Source: JBLYYQ01 sp048550035 (GTDB lineage: Bacteria > Nitrospinota_A > UBA7883 > JBLYYQ01). Taken from it: a DNA stretch of 27,938 nt. Positions 24,839 to 27,938 of the stretch are shown here, piece after piece (position 1 is the first letter of the stretch; each line of letters starts with the position of its first letter). The notes beneath the pieces were generated by a model. That model saw nothing but the letters and a program-made list of their open reading frames with translations, did not search any database and was not told the DNA's origin. The position numbers and the translations under genes are program-made. The stretch lies in NCBI GenBank assembly GCA_048550035.1, contig JBLYYQ010000079.1, positions 1-27,938 of the forward strand, written 5' to 3'.

Positions 24839-25592
24839 AATGGCTCCTCCGTTTCGAAGGGGGAATAAATGAGTTTAGCTTCTGCTCAATCATACGTGGA
24901 TTCATCCCTTCAGTAATCGCAGCCATCCCCTCTATTATCAATTCAAGTGCTAAAAGCTCATCAAAACTGATCTTTTTTAACTTTCCAGCTAGTGGCAAAA
25001 ATATTAGATTAGCCATCAAAGCACCATAAAAAGTTGTCAATAGAGCAATCGCCATTGAAGGGCCTATTGTTGATGGATCATCTAGTTTTTGGAGCATTAA
25101 TACCAGCCCAATTAGCGTCCCTATCATTCCAAACGCTGGTGCAAATGCACCTAAGGTCTGCATCATCTCAAGACCTCGCTTATGCCGATCTTTTACCTTG
25201 TTTAACTCAATAGATAAAATAGAGTGGACCTCTTGGGCATTAGATCCATCTATCGTAAGTTGTAATCCTTTGTTGAAAAATGGATCTTGGATCTCATCTA
25301 TCTTCGATTGAAGAGCTAATATCCCATCTTTTCTTGCTATTAATGCGAACTTTATTATCTGATCTATTATCTGATCAGTCGACGGAGAGTTATTGAATAC
25401 TGTTTTGATCGCAATACCGATAGATCCAGCTAAATCTCGTAGTGGATAGTTGACTGTGAAGGCTGCAAATGTCCCTCCTAATACTATCAAAAATGAAGTG
25501 AGGTCTAAGAAGTATCCCAATCTGGCTGGACCAATCGCCACGGAAATGACTCCAAGTCCTCCTAAAATTCCAAATATTGTCGCTATATCCAT
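24831..25592 (-). CDS. motA: MotA, flagellar stator (ion-channel) protein
   Basis: This 253-aa four-helix membrane protein of the MotA/PomA type opens with GILGGLGVISVAIGPARLGYF and FLIVLGGTFAAFTVNYP. The cytoplasmic loop has RHKRGLEMMQTLGAFAPAFGMIGTLIGLV, and PSTIGPSMAIALLTTFYG carries the conserved prolines. With MotB it makes the torque-generating channel. It is the first gene of the flagellar cluster, about 30 nt after the predicted start of a sigma54 transcript. AGG lies upstream of the ATG. Confidence 0.95.
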   Translation of the reverse strand: MDIATIFGILGGLGVISVAIGPARLGYFLDLTSFLIVLGGTFAAFTVNYPLRDLAGSIGIAIKTVFNNSPSTDQIIDQIIKFALIARKDGILALQSKIDEIQDPFFNKGLQLTIDGSNAQEVHSILSIELNKVKDRHKRGLEMMQTLGAFAPAFGMIGTLIGLVLMLQKLDDPSTIGPSMAIALLTTFYGALMANLIFLPLAGKLKKISFDELLALELIIEGMAAITEGMNPRMIEQKLNSFIPPSKRRSHFG

Positions 25593-25632
25593 AACTAACC
25601 TAAATGACTACTACTCAAATAGATTTAGTTAT

Positions 25633-25648
25633 CGCAAATCTAATGCCA
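25633..25648 (-). promoter_or_regulatory. Sigma54 (RpoN) promoter before motA
   Basis: The minus strand reads TGGCATTAGATTTGCG, with GG and GC separated by the required 10 nt and only one mismatch in each box of TGGCAC-N5-TTGCA/T. Predicted +1 is about 25623, about 31 nt before the motA ATG at 25592. It lies in the only real gap (102 bp) between the phosphoesterase and motA genes. Confidence 0.7.
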
Positions 25649-25672
25649 TACTTTCACCTTTTTTATGGCATT
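25642..25672. repeat. Perfect 9-bp inverted repeat overlapping the motA -24 element
   Basis: AATGCCATA (25642-25650) and TATGGCATT (25664-25672) are exact reverse complements with a 13-nt centre, and one arm includes the TGGCAT of the -24 box. No T-run follows on the minus strand, so it is not a standard terminator for the upstream phosphoesterase gene. It could be a repressor operator or a processing hairpin. Confidence 0.55.
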
Positions 25673-25694
25673 TATTTGACGCTTTTGAAAGTCA

Positions 25695-26480
25695 CTACTC
25701 GTTTTCTATCACCCGTGCACGATTAATAGATCTAGATTTCCCTGTTGCATTATCAACTTCTAGGATAATCCCATTTAGTTCACCTATACCTTCTGCCTCT
25801 TTAAAGCGTTCTGGCAGTTTGCTTATGAATCGCTTCAAAATTATATGACTCTCTACTCCGATAATGGAATCATAAGGACCGGTCATTCCGACATCGGTAA
25901 TATAGGCAGTTCCCTTTTTAGAGACCCGCTCATCTGCAGTTGGAACATGTGTATGTGTACCCCAGAGTGCAGATACCTTCCCATCTAGATGGTGAAATAA
26001 TGCTTCCTTCTCACTGGTCGCTTCTGCATGAATATCTACAAAAATATGGTTGATCGATTCTCGCTTAAAATATTCTAATCCTTGATCGGCCGCTTTAAAG
26101 GGACAATCTACCGGATCCATAAATATTCGACCCATTAAGTTTAAAACTCCAATCCGATAATTACCTTTTTCATATATATGATATCCAACTCCAGGAGCAC
26201 CCGGAGGAATGTTAGCAGGACGGAGTAACCGATCTTCAGTTTCGAATATCTTAAAAACCTCCTTCTTATCCCATATATGGTTGCCAGAAGTAACTATATC
26301 TACTCCAGCATCAAACATCTCTTTTATGCCAGACTTCGTTATACCAAATCCACCAGCTAGGTTTTCTCCATTTATTATAAAAAAATCAGGCTTGATCATT
26401 AAAAGAAGATTCTTACACTGCTCTTTGACCATCCGTTGACCTACTCGTCCAAATACATCACCTAAAACTAAAATTTTCAT
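25695..26480 (-). CDS. YmdB-type metallophosphoesterase (cyclic nucleotide phosphodiesterase family)
   Basis: This 261-aa calcineurin-like enzyme belongs to the YmdB/TIGR00282 family. Dimetal-site residues are all present: D8 (LGDVFG), E39-N40 (INGEN), N67-H68 (SGNHIWD), H151 (FVDIHAE), H176 and H178 (GTHTHVPTAD). Known members hydrolyse 2',3'-cyclic nucleotides or cAMP and, in Bacillus, affect motility and biofilm decisions. It lies just upstream of the motA operon; a functional link to motility is tempting but unproven. In many genomes it follows rny, which is not in this window. Confidence 0.9.
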   Translation of the reverse strand: MKILVLGDVFGRVGQRMVKEQCKNLLLMIKPDFFIINGENLAGGFGITKSGIKEMFDAGVDIVTSGNHIWDKKEVFKIFETEDRLLRPANIPPGAPGVGYHIYEKGNYRIGVLNLMGRIFMDPVDCPFKAADQGLEYFKRESINHIFVDIHAEATSEKEALFHHLDGKVSALWGTHTHVPTADERVSKKGTAYITDVGMTGPYDSIIGVESHIILKRFISKLPERFKEAEGIGELNGIILEVDNATGKSRSINRARVIENE

Positions 26481-26513
26481 CGACTAACTGTAACCTTAAT
26501 AATTAAAAAAATA

Positions 26514-27443
26514 TCAGTGAACTTTACTTATTCCTACCGTATCCAAAATAGCCTGCTCTACTAAATATGCACCCCATCCTCCTAATTTTGTCAGATCATA
26601 TCTCTTTTGACCTGTTGAGACTGCAAAAAGTGTATCACCATCATAACGGGTAAAGGCAGGATAGACTGACCTTGCAATACCGGCCATTGACATAATTGCA
26701 ATACGTTTTGCATCACTCTTACTTAGCTTAACATTTGTTGCTATAAATCCTATTATAGTCGACCCAAATCTGACATCTCCATCAAACTCTGATTCTAAAA
26801 ACGAAAGATCTCCTCCTGCTTCTCCCTTTGGTAGAACATACTTTTTATCTGTTCGATTGATCAACCCTCCAAAAGCATTTACTACCAGTAGTACGCAAAT
26901 CTGAACATCATCTTCTAAAGTGAGTGTCAATGCGCCAATTCCCCCATCTGCCCCATTTTCATTACCTAAGTATTTCGCAACCTTCGCTCCAACCCCTGCT
27001 CCTATCTTCCCTACCTTCTCTCCTTGCAGCTCGTTAGCACTCTTGGCTGCTATATATCCAGTAGCAGCATCAGGGAAAATATATCCAGGCTCTTTCTCAT
27101 CTAAATCATAAATTACCGCTGTTGGAACTATCGGTGCCACTTTACTCCCTACCTTAAAACCTTGATTCGATTCTTGTAAAAATTGACGGACTCCAGCGGC
27201 AGCATCTAGACCATAAACCGACCCGCCTGTAAGGAGTATTGCATCTATCTTGCTCACTGTCATCCCATCTTCTAGCAAGGTAGTCTCTGATAAGCCAGGA
27301 GCTCCTCCTAATGTGACAGACGCCGCAATCAGACTTTGATCGAAAATCGCAACCGTTAGTCCGCTCTTATTTGACTTATGGTTATGATGACCTATCTTTA
27401 TGCCAGGAAAGTTCCTGATTCCTTTTTTTATTATCGCGCTCAT
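26514..27443 (-). CDS. P1-family (DmpA/NylC-like) self-cleaving aminopeptidase
   Basis: This 309-aa member of the N-terminal-nucleophile P1 peptidase family has NFPGIKIGHH near the start, LLTGGSVYGLDAAAGV (70-85), GKIGAGVGAKVAKYLG (145-160) and VVNAFGGL (188-194). FGSTIIGFIATN (226-237) corresponds to the autocleavage region; by comparison with NylC-type NTTxG the nucleophile would be Thr229 (or Ser228). Family members act on beta-peptides, D-amino acid peptides or amides; the natural substrate here is unknown. No signal peptide is seen, so it is cytoplasmic. It starts 51 nt after mltG and may be co-transcribed with it. Confidence 0.85.
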   Translation of the reverse strand: MSAIIKKGIRNFPGIKIGHHNHKSNKSGLTVAIFDQSLIAASVTLGGAPGLSETTLLEDGMTVSKIDAILLTGGSVYGLDAAAGVRQFLQESNQGFKVGSKVAPIVPTAVIYDLDEKEPGYIFPDAATGYIAAKSANELQGEKVGKIGAGVGAKVAKYLGNENGADGGIGALTLTLEDDVQICVLLVVNAFGGLINRTDKKYVLPKGEAGGDLSFLESEFDGDVRFGSTIIGFIATNVKLSKSDAKRIAIMSMAGIARSVYPAFTRYDGDTLFAVSTGQKRYDLTKLGGWGAYLVEQAILDTVGISKVH

Positions 27444-27494
27444 TCTCTCTTAATTATCATTCATATTTTAATTTTATCGTTATCTAAAAGAGTG

Positions 27495-27938
27495 CTATTT
27501 CTTTCTTAGTTGATATTTCTTAACTGCTTCTAAATGCTCAGCATAGCTTTTAGAAAAGTAATGATCTTTCATAGCCTCTTTACTTACAAAATAGAGGTAG
27601 TCACTTTCAGCAGGATAAAGTGCAGCCTCTATTGATTGGATAGATGGATTCGCAATAGGGCCAGGTGGCAACCCTTTATAGAGATAGCTGTTATATGGTG
27701 AATCATAGGAAAGGTCTTTCTTCCGGATATTACCATCAAACTCAGGCAGACCATAGATTACTGTCGGGTCTGATTGTAGCAACATCCCTTTTTTTAGTCG
27801 GTTATGAAATACTGACGAAACTAATTTTCTCTCACTATCTATTGAACTCTCTTTTTCGATTATTGAAAGGAACTGGAGCGATTGGTGGCTCTCGCCAAGG
27901 CTGCGGATGTGGACAAACTGCACCGCGAGGCGCAGACC
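27495..27938 (-). CDS. mltG: Endolytic transglycosylase MltG, C-terminal part (5' end outside the window)
   Basis: The C-terminal ~145 residues of a YceG-like lytic transglycosylase are present, with FLSIIEKESSIDSER (catalytic Glu in IEKES), VSSVFHNRLKKGMLLQSDPTVIYGL and YLYKGLPPGPIANPS, the family hallmarks. MltG cuts nascent glycan strands at the inner membrane and limits strand length. The frame runs to the window edge, so the N-terminal membrane anchor and LysM-like part are missing. Upstream of about residue SHQSLQF, the translated sequence (GLRLAVQFVHIRSLGE) and its GC-rich bases look unlike the rest and may not belong to this gene. Confidence 0.9.
   Translation of the reverse strand, partial: GLRLAVQFVHIRSLGESHQSLQFLSIIEKESSIDSERKLVSSVFHNRLKKGMLLQSDPTVIYGLPEFDGNIRKKDLSYDSPYNSYLYKGLPPGPIANPSIQSIEAALYPAESDYLYFVSKEAMKDHYFSKSYAEHLEAVKKYQLRKK
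27871..27938. other. GC-rich terminal segment, possible chimeric contig end
   Basis: The last ~70 bases contain about 64% G+C by count, against clearly AT-rich DNA throughout the rest. The plus strand translates without stops as LERLVALAKAADVDKLHREA, a protein-like helix in high-GC codon style and opposite to mltG. This suggests a join to foreign sequence or an assembly error at the edge. Confidence 0.45.

Noticed and set aside
25666..25681. Plus-strand TGGCATTTATTTGACG as a divergent sigma54 promoter
   Set aside because: The -12 GC is absent at the required spacing; the match comes only from the inverted repeat arm.

Overview
The window is an AT-rich chromosomal segment of a motile, diderm-type bacterium. 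Flagellar type III export, C-ring and stator genes fill about half of it. The other notable contents are a two-subunit ATP-citrate lyase, an ACO2-type aconitase, a BshB/BshC-like low-molecular-weight-thiol gene pair and a bacterioferritin. AclBA is the signature enzyme of the reductive TCA cycle, so CO2 fixation or citrate cleavage by this route is likely. Polar flagellation is suggested by flhF-flhG, and chemotaxis by the CheY-binding motif of FliM. The taxonomy cannot be fixed from this piece. The gene set fits deltaproteobacteria-like or Nitrospinae/Nitrospirae-like lineages better than enteric or Gram-positive groups, but that is inference.

Layout. Positions 1-3671 (minus strand) hold a truncated P-II-like gene, a PTS EIIA(Ntr)-like protein, a BshC-like protein, a BshB/PIG-L-type deacetylase and a family 2 glycosyltransferase. 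Positions 3793-8082 (plus strand) hold a consensus sigma70-type promoter, aclB, aclA, a VTT/YqaA-type membrane protein that seems to use a non-AUG start, and bacterioferritin. Positions 8107-9132 look like the remnant of an element integrated at tRNA-Arg(UCU): a decayed 49-bp 3' tRNA copy, then about 900 bp with one adhesin-E-like secreted protein, then the intact tRNA. Positions 9316-11598 (plus strand) hold aconitase.

Positions 11632-25592 (minus strand) are one long flagellar cluster in the order motA, motB-like paralog, motB, fliL, fliM, fliN, fliO, fliP, fliQ, fliR, flhB, flhA, flhF, flhG, a 73-aa membrane protein, fliA. Two strong sigma54 (-24/-12) promoter matches lie in it, before motA and before fliO. 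Each has a perfect inverted repeat overlapping or touching its -24 element. Positions 25695-27938 (minus strand) hold a YmdB-type phosphoesterase, a P1-family peptidase and the C-terminal part of mltG. The last ~70 bases are sharply GC-rich and may be a contig-end artefact.

Points most worth a second look: an enlarged FliO with a signal peptide and an AMIN-like periplasmic domain; a MotB paralog lacking the ion-carrying Asp, encoded between motA and motB; a BshC-like protein whose only four cysteines form a C-x4-C-x9-C-x4-C insert made by a tandem duplication; the tRNA-Arg scar; and the paired sigma54 promoter/palindrome arrangement, with the predicted fliO transcript starting about 2 nt from its ATG. 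No CRISPR array, rRNA, transposase or integrase was seen.
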